From Alteromonas sp. V450 (GTDB taxonomy: Bacteria; Pseudomonadota; Gammaproteobacteria; Enterobacterales; Alteromonadaceae): DNA of 64,000 nucleotides. A program made the position numbers and the translations under genes. The notes beneath the pieces are model-generated. The model made no database searches and had not been told where the DNA came from. It saw nothing but the letters and a program-made list of their open reading frames with translations. Location of the stretch: contig NZ_MODU01000004.1 in NCBI RefSeq assembly GCF_001885075.1, positions 1,860,001-1,924,000 on the forward strand, read 5' to 3'. Positions 39,124 through 48,609 of this stretch are shown here, piece by piece (the stretch's first letter is position 1; each line of letters opens with the position of its first letter).

Positions 39124-40719
39124 ATGTCGCAATATCAACAAGACATTGATAACTTCGCCACATTAAAGGCAGCACAAAACGGAACGTGGGAAGGTATCAA
39201 CCCAGAATTCGCTGCACGCATGAAGGTTCAAAACCGTTTCAAAACAGGTTTAGACATTGCACGCTACACAGCAAGCATCATGCGCAAAGACATGGCTGAA
39301 TACGACGCAGATTCGTCTCAGTACACACAGTCTCTAGGCTGCTGGCATGGTTTTGTTGGCCAGCAAAAAATGCTTTCGGTTAAAAAGCACCAAGGCACAA
39401 CTAATAAGAGCTACCTATATCTTTCAGGCTGGATGGTAGCAGCACTTCGCTCTGAATTCGGGCCACTTCCTGATCAATCAATGCACGAGAAAACTTCAGT
39501 ATCTGCGCTTATCGAAGAGCTTTACACTTTCCTTCGTCAAGCCGATGCTCGTGAACTGGGCGACCTTTTCCAAAAGCTAGACGACGCTAAGAAAAACGGC
39601 GGTGACGTGGCTGCTATTCAGGCTGAAATTGACAACTACGAAACACACGTAGTGCCAATTATCGCTGACATCGATGCTGGTTTTGGTAACGAAGAAGCTA
39701 CATATCTACTTGCAAAGCAAATGATTGAAGCAGGTGCATGCTGTATCCAGATTGAAAACCAAGTATCAGATGCCAAGCAATGTGGTCACCAAGACGGTAA
39801 AGTTACGGTTCCGCACGAAGACTTCCTAGCGAAGATCAATGCAGTACGCTATGCATTCCTTGAACTAGGTGTTGATGAAGGTGTAATTGTTGCACGTACT
39901 GACTCACTAGGTGCTGGCCTTACTCAGAAGATCCCGGTATCTACGTCAGAAGGCGACCTAGCTGCTCAGTACAATGCATTTTTGAAGACAACTGAAGTTG
40001 CAGGTGCTGAAGATTTAGCTGAAGGTGACTTGGTACTTAAGCAAGGCGGCAAGCTTGTTAAGCCTGAGCGCTTACCAAACGGTTTGTTCCGTTTTAAAGA
40101 CAACACTGGCTTTGACCGTGTAGTTCTTGACTGCGTTACTTCACTTAAGCACGGTGCTGATCTGCTATGGATTGAGACAGAAAAGCCTCACGTTGGTCAA
40201 ATTGCTGAAATGGTTGACGCTATCCGTGAGCAAGTACCGAATGCTAAGCTAGTTTACAACAACTCTCCATCGTTCAACTGGACACTTAACTTCCGTCAGC
40301 AAGTATTCGATGCTTGGGCAGAAGAAGGTAAAGACGTATCTGGTTATGACCGCGCGAAGCTTATGTCTGCTGACTACGATGACAGCGAATTGGCGGCAGC
40401 TGCTGACGAGAAAATCAAGAGTTTCCAAGCTGATGCAGCGCGTGAAGCGGGTATTTTCCATCACCTTATTACGCTACCAACTTACCACACTGCAGCACTG
40501 TCTACTGACAACCTTGCTAAAGGTTACTTCGGTGAAGAAGGTATGCTTGCTTATGTACGCGGTGTTCAGCGTCAGGAAATTCGCCAAGGTCTAGCGTGCG
40601 TTAAGCACCAAGCAATGGCTGGCTCTGACTTAGGTGATACACACAAAGAATACTTCTCTGGTGAAGGCGCACTTAAAGCGTCTGGTGAAGACAACACGAT
40701 GAATCAATTCGACGTGTAA
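39124..40719 (+). CDS. aceA: Isocitrate lyase
   Basis: Splits isocitrate into glyoxylate and succinate, the first glyoxylate-shunt step. The 531-residue product is of the longer isocitrate lyase type. The catalytic loop reads KQCGHQDGK, with the active cysteine at 220; other signatures are DIDAGFGNEEATYLLAKQ and YNNSPSFNW. A strong ribosome site (GGGAGAGACGCTC) precedes ATG. An intrinsic terminator follows. The LysR gene and malate synthase lie next on the same strand. Confidence 0.96.
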   Translation: MSQYQQDIDNFATLKAAQNGTWEGINPEFAARMKVQNRFKTGLDIARYTASIMRKDMAEYDADSSQYTQSLGCWHGFVGQQKMLSVKKHQGTTNKSYLYLSGWMVAALRSEFGPLPDQSMHEKTSVSALIEELYTFLRQADARELGDLFQKLDDAKKNGGDVAAIQAEIDNYETHVVPIIADIDAGFGNEEATYLLAKQMIEAGACCIQIENQVSDAKQCGHQDGKVTVPHEDFLAKINAVRYAFLELGVDEGVIVARTDSLGAGLTQKIPVSTSEGDLAAQYNAFLKTTEVAGAEDLAEGDLVLKQGGKLVKPERLPNGLFRFKDNTGFDRVVLDCVTSLKHGADLLWIETEKPHVGQIAEMVDAIREQVPNAKLVYNNSPSFNWTLNFRQQVFDAWAEEGKDVSGYDRAKLMSADYDDSELAAAADEKIKSFQADAAREAGIFHHLITLPTYHTAALSTDNLAKGYFGEEGMLAYVRGVQRQEIRQGLACVKHQAMAGSDLGDTHKEYFSGEGALKASGEDNTMNQFDV

Positions 40720-40756
40720 TCAAGAGTTAGATGGAAAGTATCCCAACCTTTCCTTC

Positions 40757-40780
40757 AAGGCACCTTCGGGTGCCTTTTTT
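40757..40780 (+). terminator. Intrinsic terminator of aceA
   Basis: Stem AAGGCACC / GGTGCCTT with tetraloop TTCG and a T run, 38 bases after the stop. Confidence 0.9.
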
Positions 40781-40946
40781 ATTTCTCTGCAATCAACTAA
40801 ACCTTCCAAGCTATTCACACTGATTATACATTTCAAAAAAAATAAATTTTCTTATACGTTTTAAAAAACCATAAAAATTAAATATAAAACTTTAATTTCA
40901 ATAACTTAAATACATACAAATCGTTGCGATAAGACTAAATGCTTAT

Positions 40947-40975
40947 CTGACAAACAATAAAAAAAACCATATAAT
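40947..40975 (+). promoter_or_regulatory. Predicted sigma-70 promoter of the LysR gene
   Basis: -35 CTGACA (5 of 6 to consensus), 17-base AT-rich spacer, -10 TATAAT (perfect). Start near 40982, about 30 bases before the ATG. Confidence 0.75.
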
Positions 40976-41013
40976 AGCTTTGTTTAATCAAGTCCAAGAA
41001 GAGCATTATAATT

Positions 41014-41958
41014 ATGAATATAGCGAAGGTTGACTTAAATCTTTTAGTGTACCTTGATGTACTGCTTCGCGAAGGAAGTGTGACCAAAGCGGCCAACCAG
41101 CTGAGTATTACTCAGCCTGCAATGAGCAACGGCCTGAAACGACTTCGCGACTTGTTTAAAGACCCACTACTCGTGCGCACCAGTGACGGTATGACCCCGA
41201 CCAAGCGCGCTATTGAATTACAGCCTATTATTAGAGATGTTCTGAGCCGATTAGAAAGTTCTATACAACCAGAAACTGATTTCGACCCTCTTACAAGCGA
41301 TAGAACGTTTAGAATTATGACCAGTGACTACGCAGAAAGTACACTTCTGTTGGAGCTGGTAGGAAGACTTGCACAATTGGCGCCCAACATTACGCTGGAT
41401 CTAATTACACCTAGTGACGTTACTTTCCATGACGTAGAGCAAGGAAAGGTTGACATGGCGATTAACCGTTTTGATGAACTTCCGCTTTCATTTCACCAGA
41501 AAGTGATTTGGTACGACACATTTAGCTGTGTTATGAGCGCAGACCATCCGCTGGTCGAGCAGTGTAATCTAGAAGGGTACCTTCGCGCCCAACATATATG
41601 GGTAAGTAAAACAGGCTTTGGTGTGGGTGTAGGTATCGATCCGAACGAAGTTCAAAAGCTGGGTTGGGTAGATGCTGAGCTGACTAAAATAGGAAAACAA
41701 CGCGCTATCCGTGTATTCACTCGCCACTATCACGCAGCACTGCAAATAGCGAAAAAGCAAAAGCTCATTGCCACTTTACCAAGTAAAGCCGCACGTCTAT
41801 TCAAAAACGATCCTGATGTAGTAATTAAGGAGCCGCCGTTTGATATTCCTCCCATAGCACTGAAAATGGCGTGGAGTGCACTTCTTCACCACGACGCAGG
41901 TCATATATGGTTGAGGCGTCTGATCAGCGATGTTGCTAGCGAGATGAATGCTGGCTAA
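41014..41958 (+). CDS. LysR family transcriptional regulator
   Basis: A 314-residue LysR regulator with N-terminal winged helix ([39 protein letters not shown]) and a periplasmic-binding-like effector domain from about residue 90. It lies between aceA and the malate synthase gene, all rightward, with its own promoter. Control of the glyoxylate shunt is a reasonable guess from position; no binding site was identified. Confidence 0.9.
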   Translation: MNIAKVDLNLLVYLDVLLREGSVTKAANQLSITQPAMSNGLKRLRDLFKDPLLVRTSDGMTPTKRAIELQPIIRDVLSRLESSIQPETDFDPLTSDRTFRIMTSDYAESTLLLELVGRLAQLAPNITLDLITPSDVTFHDVEQGKVDMAINRFDELPLSFHQKVIWYDTFSCVMSADHPLVEQCNLEGYLRAQHIWVSKTGFGVGVGIDPNEVQKLGWVDAELTKIGKQRAIRVFTRHYHAALQIAKKQKLIATLPSKAARLFKNDPDVVIKEPPFDIPPIALKMAWSALLHHDAGHIWLRRLISDVASEMNAG

Positions 41959-42056
41959 CCATTCACAAGATATATGGCAAAGATACAAACCATAAATTAA
42001 AAAACCACCTCTTTACACACTACACTGGAAGGACAGAAAAATGTATAGAGGTAGTT

Positions 42057-44240
42057 ATGCAAGGATATATCACTCGCGGGCGATTACAGGTTGCCGAGCA
42101 GCTCGACAACTTTATAAATGAGCAGGCAATTCCCGGAACCGGCGTCGACAGAGACGCTTTTTGGAAAGGTGCAGAGGCCCTCTTCGCAGAATTTATTCCT
42201 CAAAACCGCGCATTACTCGAAAAGCGCGAACAGCTGCAGCGTGCTATCGATGACTATCACAAAGCAGGCAACCCTGTTAATGGCACACAGTATACAGACT
42301 TCCTGAAAAGTATCGGCTACCTTGTTGATCAGCCAGAAAACGTTAACGCAGAAACCGTTAATGTAGACGCTGAAATTGCCACAATGGCCGGCCCACAATT
42401 GGTTGTGCCTATAAATAATGCACGCTATGCACTAAACGCGGTGAACGCGCGTTGGGGCAGCTTGTACGATGCGCTGTATGGCACAGACGTTATAAGCGAT
42501 GAAGGTGGAGCCGAAGCTGGAAAGTCTTACAACCCAGTGCGCGGCGAAAAAGTTGTGGCAAAAGCGAAAGCCTATCTCGATAGCATGCTACCACTGGCGA
42601 AAGGCAAACACAGTGATGCAGTTGAGTATAAAATTGAAACCGGAAAACTGTCTGTTGCGCTATCTAACGGTGATGTGACCACGCTTGCTAATACTGAACA
42701 GTGGCAGGGTTACCAGGGTGATATTCATACGCCTTCTGCATTATTGTTCGTTCACAATGGACTACATTTTGAAATCCAGTTAGATCCTACCCATCCTATT
42801 GGAAAAAGTGACCCAGCAAACGTAAAAGATGTATTGGTCGAAGCTGCCCTTACAACAATAATGGATTGTGAAGACTCGGTGGCGGCGGTTGACGCTGAAG
42901 ACAAAACACTGGTATACAGCAACTGGCTTGGCCTAATGAAAGGCACGCTAAGCGTTGAAATGACGAAAGGTGGTAAACAGCTAGTTCGTGCTATGCACGA
43001 AGATAGACAGTATTTACCTTCTAAGCACGCCAATTCAGAGAGTGAATTGAAGCTTACCGGTCGAAGCTTAATGTTCGTTCGCAACGTTGGTCACCTAATG
43101 ACGAACGACGCCATGCTATTTGATGGTGAAGAAGTACCTGAAGGGATCATGGACGGACTGGTAACGTCACTTATTGCAAAGCACGACTTATTAGGTAATA
43201 GCAAGTTCAAAAATAGCCGACAAGGTAGTATTTACATTGTAAAACCCAAAATGCACGGCCCAGAAGAGGTTGCCTTTTCCAACGCGCTTTTTGGCCGAAT
43301 TGAAACCATAATTGACGTGCCAGAGAACACGCTAAAAATGGGCATTATGGACGAAGAACGACGCACTAGCGTCAATCTTCAAGCTTGTATTGCACAGGCC
43401 ACGGCCCGAGTAGTGTTTATCAATACCGGCTTTTTGGATAGAACAGGCGATGAGATCCATACTTCAATGTTGGCAGGCCCATTTGCAGACAAGGCCTCGT
43501 TAAAAACGATGCCGTGGATCAAAGCCTATGAAACGGCAAATGTAGCCGTTGGCCTACGCTGTGGCTTATCTGGAAAAGCACAAATTGGTAAAGGCATGTG
43601 GCCTATCCCTGATGAAATGCAGAATATGATGGATGCGAAAATTGGCCACCCTAAAGCAGGCGCAAATACCGCATGGGTGCCCTCACCTACCGCAGCCACG
43701 CTACATGCTTTACATTACCACGATGTAAATGTATTCGATGTTCAACGATCTTTAGACAAGCACTTTAACGGGTTGGCCGATATTTTAACCATCCCCTTAC
43801 TAGAAGATGCATCAACGCTTACTCGTGAAAGTATTAAGCGCGAAGTGGATAACAACGTTCAAGGTATTTTAGGTTACGTTGTGCGCTGGGTTCATCAAGG
43901 CGTTGGCTGTTCGAAAGTGCCAGACATCAACGATGTAGGTTTAATGGAAGATCGGGCAACACTTCGTATATCATCTCAGCACCTTGCAAACTGGTTGGAG
44001 CATGGCATTGTTAGCGTAGATCAGGTTAAAGAGTCACTTGCACGAATGGCCGTACTGGTAGACGAACAAAACGCTGGCGACGCAGAATATATTCCGATGG
44101 CACCAGACTTAGAAAACTCGATAGGTTTTCAAGCTGCTAGCGAACTTATCTTCAAAGGCAAAGAACAGCCAAGTGGCTACACCGAGCCACTGCTCCACGC
44201 TAAACGTCGTGAAATGAAAGCAAAGCTTGCACAAGGCTAG
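42057..44240 (+). CDS. glcB: Malate synthase G
   Basis: Condenses glyoxylate with acetyl-CoA to malate. The 727-residue length and blocks such as [30 protein letters not shown] and [14 protein letters not shown] identify the monomeric GlcB (isoform G) rather than AceB. ATG follows AGAGG. Together with isocitrate lyase it completes the glyoxylate shunt. A strong bidirectional terminator follows. Confidence 0.97.
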   Translation: MQGYITRGRLQVAEQLDNFINEQAIPGTGVDRDAFWKGAEALFAEFIPQNRALLEKREQLQRAIDDYHKAGNPVNGTQYTDFLKSIGYLVDQPENVNAETVNVDAEIATMAGPQLVVPINNARYALNAVNARWGSLYDALYGTDVISDEGGAEAGKSYNPVRGEKVVAKAKAYLDSMLPLAKGKHSDAVEYKIETGKLSVALSNGDVTTLANTEQWQGYQGDIHTPSALLFVHNGLHFEIQLDPTHPIGKSDPANVKDVLVEAALTTIMDCEDSVAAVDAEDKTLVYSNWLGLMKGTLSVEMTKGGKQLVRAMHEDRQYLPSKHANSESELKLTGRSLMFVRNVGHLMTNDAMLFDGEEVPEGIMDGLVTSLIAKHDLLGNSKFKNSRQGSIYIVKPKMHGPEEVAFSNALFGRIETIIDVPENTLKMGIMDEERRTSVNLQACIAQATARVVFINTGFLDRTGDEIHTSMLAGPFADKASLKTMPWIKAYETANVAVGLRCGLSGKAQIGKGMWPIPDEMQNMMDAKIGHPKAGANTAWVPSPTAATLHALHYHDVNVFDVQRSLDKHFNGLADILTIPLLEDASTLTRESIKREVDNNVQGILGYVVRWVHQGVGCSKVPDINDVGLMEDRATLRISSQHLANWLEHGIVSVDQVKESLARMAVLVDEQNAGDAEYIPMAPDLENSIGFQAASELIFKGKEQPSGYTEPLLHAKRREMKAKLAQG

Positions 44241-44261
44241 ATTTGCTTTAGTAAAAGTGTG

Positions 44262-44303
44262 AAAAAAGCCCGTTTGCTTCTGTAAAAGCAAACGGGCTTT
44301 TTT
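44262..44303. terminator. Bidirectional terminator between glcB and the epimerase operon
   Basis: 14-bp perfect stem starting AAGCCCGTTTGCTT with a 6-base loop, flanked by A6 and T6. It serves glcB and probably the leftward operon ending at 44402. Confidence 0.9.
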
Positions 44304-44401
44304 GTACTTCCGTGGATTAGACTAAATACTGCCCTATTCCATTGTCCGAAGAAAAGTGCTCACTCAGAAGGCGCTGGCAAGTTTCCTTGCGGCACATCGC
44401 A

Positions 44402-45418
44402 CTACACCTGATAAAACTCGCGATACCACTTTACAAAAGCGTTAACCCCGGTAATAACATCAGTTTTTGGTGCGTAGCCTGTACTACTTACCAACGCAGA
44501 TACATCTGCATAAGTATCGGGCACATCCCCTGGCTGAATTGGCAATAGCGCTTTATTTGCCGTTACTCCCAGTGCACTTTCAAGTGTTTCAATGAATGTA
44601 AGCAAATGGACAGGCGTTTGTGCACCTATGTTGAAAACGCGATAAGGTGCGTTGCTTGTACTTGGATTTGGCGAGCTTCCGTTCCAATCTTCATCAGGCG
44701 TTGCTATGGTATCAAGCGAGCGCACTACGCCCTCGACAATATCATCAATGTAAGTGAAGTCACGACGATGATTACCATAGTTGTAGACCTCTATTGTCTT
44801 GCCCTCAAGCATCGCTTTAGTAAATTTGAAAAGCGCCATATCCGGACGCCCCCACGGCCCGTAAACGGTAAAGAAACGCAGCCCTGTAGTGGGTAGATTG
44901 TAGAGGTGGCTATAGGTATGTGCCATAAGTTCGTTAGCTTTTTTAGATGCTGCATACAAGCTAACCTGATGATCGACATTATGCTTTTCAGAAAAAGGCA
45001 TGGTTTCGTTAGCACCATAAACAGAACTTGAAGACGCATAAACTAAATGGCCTACCTTGTGGTGGCGACACCCTTCTAAAACATTAACAAACCCTACAAT
45101 GTTAGAATCCACATAAGCATTTGGGTTTTCTAGCGAATATCGCACACCGGCTTGTGCCGCTAGATGAACAACGCCGTCGAACAAATGCTCAGCAAAAAGC
45201 GCCGACATTTTATCTCTGTCTTCCACGCCCATCTGAATAAAGGTGAATGAATCAGAAGCAGGCGACCCTTGGATATTGTCTAAACGAGCTCGCTTAAGGT
45301 TTGTATCGTAATAGTCATTGATGTTGTCTACACCAACGACAACATCTCCGCGCTCTATTAAGTATTTTGAAACCGCTGCGCCGATAAACCCGGCCGCACC
45401 AGTAACTAAGATTTTCAT
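44402..45418 (-). CDS. NAD-dependent epimerase, UDP-glucuronate 4-epimerase type
   Basis: A 338-residue extended SDR enzyme that epimerises a nucleotide sugar. It has NAD motif GAAGFIGAAV near the start, catalytic YAASK (Tyr-x-x-x-Lys), and the blocks YDTNLKRARL and FTVYGPWGRPDMALF seen in UDP-glucuronate 4-epimerases (galacturonate precursor). ATG 45418 overlaps the nucleotidyltransferase-family stop by 4 bases. It is last in the operon that carries the PqqD-like and HprK-like genes, and would supply a sugar precursor for surface polysaccharide. Confidence 0.9.
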   Translation of the reverse strand: MKILVTGAAGFIGAAVSKYLIERGDVVVGVDNINDYYDTNLKRARLDNIQGSPASDSFTFIQMGVEDRDKMSALFAEHLFDGVVHLAAQAGVRYSLENPNAYVDSNIVGFVNVLEGCRHHKVGHLVYASSSSVYGANETMPFSEKHNVDHQVSLYAASKKANELMAHTYSHLYNLPTTGLRFFTVYGPWGRPDMALFKFTKAMLEGKTIEVYNYGNHRRDFTYIDDIVEGVVRSLDTIATPDEDWNGSSPNPSTSNAPYRVFNIGAQTPVHLLTFIETLESALGVTANKALLPIQPGDVPDTYADVSALVSSTGYAPKTDVITGVNAFVKWYREFYQV

Positions 45419-46518
45419 TTTTGCGTCTCGTGTTGTTCCCAACTGCTTTTAATATTCTTTATTGTTTTCACATACGAGTGCTTTATTAAAAGCGTCAAAG
45501 GCATTTTTATTAAGTGACTTTTAACAAACAAAACCCATGAAGACAAGTGGTGTTTAGCTGTCCACTCCGACAATAAAGGCTGCTGCAACATTGTGATATA
45601 GCAGCGCTTTTCTACTGGCCAAAATAAACTTCGCCCTAAGCACTGCTTAACAAAATCAGTTTCATTAGGTAATAGTTCACGTTTAAAAACACTATGAAGG
45701 AGAGAGAATACTTTCGCCACATCTTTTTCTAATCTTAGCGTCTTAGCTCGTGCAAACAGCGCGGCCGCGCTGTGTTGATGCTGCGTTAGTGCGTTTATCA
45801 AATGATAAAGATCGGTTAAGTCTCTCAAAGTTCGATTGAACACACTGTCTTGCAACAAATGTACGGCAGAGTGAATAATCAAATCTGCGTCACTGGGAAT
45901 AAAGAAATTTGGTTTAGCTTCACGCGCCTCGGCAAAGAGTAAATGCGGATCAATGAACCTTTTAGATGTCATCGGCAAAAGATTATGGTGAAGATCAAGC
46001 GTTAACCCGCCAGTTGTATGCATAAATGGGGGAAGTTCGTGCATCCATTGACGATAATAATAGTCATCGTATTCATCATTCTTTATTGACGCATATCCGT
46101 TTAAAAACAACCAAAATTCGGCGTTATCAAGCGAAGATCTAGTAACCAAAATATCTACGTCAGACATGGTTCTGCCTGTGGCAATGCTTTTTTGTGCAAA
46201 AAGGTAAGCGGCACCTTTGAGTACTAAGAACTGAATACCATCTGGATTGTTAGCGACGAGCTTTTCAATATGCCAATTCACAGATTTTTGTTGGTTTTCA
46301 ACCTGTAGCTTTGCGCTTATTAAGTGTGTATTAATTCGCTTTAGCAGCGAAGGAGAAATGTTAAGGCCCTCAATTCTATTTGCCAATAGGCCCAGTAAGC
46401 CTAGTTGTCTACTAAGGGCAATCAAACGAAACCACTCAGACAGCGGCCGTTCCACATCGACGTCTTCATTTTTGAGAAAGCACATTAACCAAGCAAACGT
46501 ATTATTCATAAAGGCCAT
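45415..46518 (-). CDS. Nucleotidyltransferase family protein
   Basis: A 367-residue protein of the nucleotidyltransferase type often seen with HprK-related kinases. The N-terminal half is helical; the core has LVLKGAAYLFAQ and the metal-binding GRTMSDVDILV, with a second carboxylate in LTLDLHHNLLP. The acceptor is unknown. It overlaps the upstream HprK-like gene by 17 bases and the epimerase gene by 4, so it is tightly coupled to both. Confidence 0.8.
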   Translation of the reverse strand: MAFMNNTFAWLMCFLKNEDVDVERPLSEWFRLIALSRQLGLLGLLANRIEGLNISPSLLKRINTHLISAKLQVENQQKSVNWHIEKLVANNPDGIQFLVLKGAAYLFAQKSIATGRTMSDVDILVTRSSLDNAEFWLFLNGYASIKNDEYDDYYYRQWMHELPPFMHTTGGLTLDLHHNLLPMTSKRFIDPHLLFAEAREAKPNFFIPSDADLIIHSAVHLLQDSVFNRTLRDLTDLYHLINALTQHQHSAAALFARAKTLRLEKDVAKVFSLLHSVFKRELLPNETDFVKQCLGRSLFWPVEKRCYITMLQQPLLSEWTAKHHLSSWVLFVKSHLIKMPLTLLIKHSYVKTIKNIKSSWEQHETQK

Positions 46519-47317
46519 TGATAAAGTCGGCTGCAGAACTTAAATCATTATATTCTATCCGATACGCAATGCAGGACTCACTGATGTTTTGCAGTGCACG
46601 TATCGCATCTACACCTAAAATGTTTATATTAAACGACTGAGTATTTAGTAAATTAAATACATCTAGCGGCGCTACTTCCTCAACGGACAATCCATCACAG
46701 TGCGCGTTATATTTAGGGAAGATAATATGCTTTACAAGAGCGTCATCTACCTTTGTTTGCCAACTATTTTCAGTAGGCTTGCAATGGCTCACTGTACCTT
46801 TATGCGTTGCGAATGCACTTGCACCAAACTCTGCGCTTGGATATCGATGTTTAATCACATCAATTGATTTGTTTTTCAAGCTCACAGGCCTGACAAAAGG
46901 CGTTACAGTTGACGAGTCGATATTTATTAGCGACAGTTCATCGGTAAGCAACCTGTAGCCCTCCAACATCAAACCACAGGCAAGTGTACTTTTACCACTT
47001 CCCGAGTTCCCTGTTATTAAGGTTGCAGTGCCGTTTTTAGCTACCGTTGCGGCATGAAGAATAAGGCGGTCTGAGGCGTATTCAGAAATACACCAATTCA
47101 TTCCCCATTCTAACATTGCATGAGCATGTGCTAAGGGGGCTTTGGTAAACGGTTTAAAACCATCTAGATGAAACAAACAGCGCGATGGTTGAGGTATACC
47201 GGCAACCCTGGCTTTAGATAACCCCACATGAAAGTCGGCGTCACCGGTTTCGCTCAAAATGTTGTTTGTGTATATGTTGCCAAGGTTATCAATGACGGCT
47301 TTGTCGAATGCTGTCAC
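46502..47317 (-). CDS. HprK-related kinase
   Basis: A 271-residue protein with the P-loop GNSGSGKST at about residues 100-108 and the downstream block YRLLTDELSLINID, as in HPr kinase/phosphorylase relatives of the HPr-rel-A type. No HPr or PTS gene is close. The annotated GTG start (47317) lacks a ribosome site. The reading frame stays open upstream for about 20 codons, encoding IGTYPYAFQ, which looks like the usual N-terminal strand of the family, so the true start may be a non-ATG codon before 47317. Partners are the PqqD-like protein and the nucleotidyltransferase. Confidence 0.82.
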   Translation of the reverse strand: MTAFDKAVIDNLGNIYTNNILSETGDADFHVGLSKARVAGIPQPSRCLFHLDGFKPFTKAPLAHAHAMLEWGMNWCISEYASDRLILHAATVAKNGTATLITGNSGSGKSTLACGLMLEGYRLLTDELSLINIDSSTVTPFVRPVSLKNKSIDVIKHRYPSAEFGASAFATHKGTVSHCKPTENSWQTKVDDALVKHIIFPKYNAHCDGLSVEEVAPLDVFNLLNTQSFNINILGVDAIRALQNISESCIAYRIEYNDLSSAADFINGLYE

Positions 47318-47376
47318 TTGAAAGGCATAAGGATAAGTACCAATGTAACGCGTGTAAATACTGCAAACTCCGACGT

Positions 47377-47586
47377 TTAATCAAGGAACTCGTAGCGAGA
47401 AAGATTCGCTACCAGTTCCTCATCGATGTCAGTCGTGTCGACATCGCCAGTTTCGCCACCGCTTTGCAACAGTTCAATGTCTTGCGCCGCTTCGGCTCTA
47501 AACACTAACATTTGCCCAGAGCCTTCATGAAACAAAATTACCATCGACGCGGAGCGTGTAACACGAACCCATTTACTAAGCTGCAT
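47377..47586 (-). CDS. PqqD-like protein of an HPr-rel-A system
   Basis: A 69-residue protein with the short winged-helix pattern of PqqD-like peptide chaperones (WVRVTRSASMVILFHEGSG then a C-terminal helix ELVANLSRYEFL). PqqD-like proteins bind precursor peptides. It starts 2 bases after the stop of the Tat-signal gene upstream and precedes the HprK-like kinase, an arrangement annotated elsewhere as the HPr-rel-A system. Its peptide client is unknown; the upstream protein is the first candidate. Confidence 0.75.
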   Translation of the reverse strand: MQLSKWVRVTRSASMVILFHEGSGQMLVFRAEAAQDIELLQSGGETGDVDTTDIDEELVANLSRYEFLD

Positions 47587-47588
47587 TA

Positions 47589-48416
47589 CTACACTGAAGG
47601 ATAGCTAGAAGAATCACCTAACAAATTATCAGTATCGAGGTTGCTTGATGATGAATCAGTATTTGACGATGAAACAGACATAACGGCAAAACGACCTCTA
47701 GACCTTGATCTAGAGTAACACTGAACAAGATCTGACTCTGAGCGTGTTTGAATTGACTTCGCATCTACGCCACCACGTTCGTTCAAACCCACCAATGAAT
47801 CGATAAACTTGTTAAATGCACTCGTACTATTGGCATCTTCAGCTTTCTTGCAAAAATCAAGTATTTGAGCGGCATTGTAGCCGTAATCTATTGATTCATG
47901 GGACGCATTCAGCATGGCTGCTGCAAAGTGATATTCTTCTTCTTTCTCGCCACCTTCATAACTTTTAGTAAGCGATTCCCAAGGCGTTGAATGTTGAATG
48001 AAGCGTGGCGTGTGTGCACCAAGTAATCCTCTCCAGGTACTGGCATAGCTTCCGTAGTTCTCGCTACCTGTAGCCACTACAACATCTTTTGACCAACCGT
48101 ACAGTTTGTTAGCGTTAGTCGAAAACCCGTGCGTACCCATGGTCCAATCCCATTCAATGCCGAAGTTTTTATTTTTAAATAAAAACAAGCCAGCGAATAT
48201 GGCTGTCGGCCAGCATTGAACGTGATTTTTGAAAAAGCCCGGCGTTAAGCCTTTCGTTCCCTTGCAAATGTGCGTGACGCCCGAAAAGTTATTAGACGCC
48301 GCAGCCGAAGGGCAGTTATCGCCGGTAGCCCATACAGACTTACTGCTGACAAGCGCAAGCAAAGGGGCCGCTTTCACTGACCCTTTTAATAGTTTTCGCC
48401 TTGTTAACTTTTCCAT
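47589..48416 (-). CDS. Tat-exported protein with Ser-rich C-terminus, unknown function
   Basis: A 275-residue protein of no recognised family. The N-terminus LTRRKLLKGSVKAAPLLALV is a twin-arginine signal with a hydrophobic core ending near SVWATG. The mature part has the motif LTPGFFKNHVQCW, similar to TPGxxKNH segments of some secreted surface proteins, and several cysteines. The last 40 residues are mostly Ser, Asn and Asp (SVSSSNTDSSSSNLD). It heads the operon with PqqD-like, HprK-like, nucleotidyltransferase and epimerase genes, so it may be the client modified by them. Confidence 0.7.
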   Translation of the reverse strand: MEKLTRRKLLKGSVKAAPLLALVSSKSVWATGDNCPSAAASNNFSGVTHICKGTKGLTPGFFKNHVQCWPTAIFAGLFLFKNKNFGIEWDWTMGTHGFSTNANKLYGWSKDVVVATGSENYGSYASTWRGLLGAHTPRFIQHSTPWESLTKSYEGGEKEEEYHFAAAMLNASHESIDYGYNAAQILDFCKKAEDANSTSAFNKFIDSLVGLNERGGVDAKSIQTRSESDLVQCYSRSRSRGRFAVMSVSSSNTDSSSSNLDTDNLLGDSSSYPSV

Positions 48417-48448
48417 AAAATTTTTAAACCCGTTTTACCAATACGCTT

Positions 48449-48470
48449 CTGCTAGACACTGGTCTAGCAG
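48449..48470. promoter_or_regulatory. Perfect 9-bp hairpin in the leader of the Tat-protein operon
   Basis: Perfect inverted repeat CTGCTAGAC / GTCTAGCAG around a 4-base loop, 33 bases before the operon start codon and after the predicted sigma-54 start. No T run follows on either strand, so it is not a terminator. It may be an RNA structure or a protein operator. Confidence 0.55.
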
Positions 48471-48514
48471 GTGATTGAATGTAAGAAGTCTTACAACATC
48501 GTTTTACAAAAATA

Positions 48515-48530
48515 AGCAAAAAACACACCA
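48515..48530 (-). promoter_or_regulatory. Sigma-54-like -24/-12 promoter of the PqqD/HprK operon
   Basis: Minus strand: TGGTGTG, four bases, TTGCT. The GG and GC are exactly 10 bases apart as sigma-54 requires, and the -12 element is perfect. The start would lie near 48504, giving a leader of about 88 bases. The surrounding AT-rich DNA lowers confidence. Confidence 0.5.
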
Positions 48531-48609
48531 GAAGGGAAAAACCTTTCATTTCAGAAAGATACATTTTCAGATATTCTAATTAGTAAAAAACCCTGACATA
48601 CCTTCGCCT

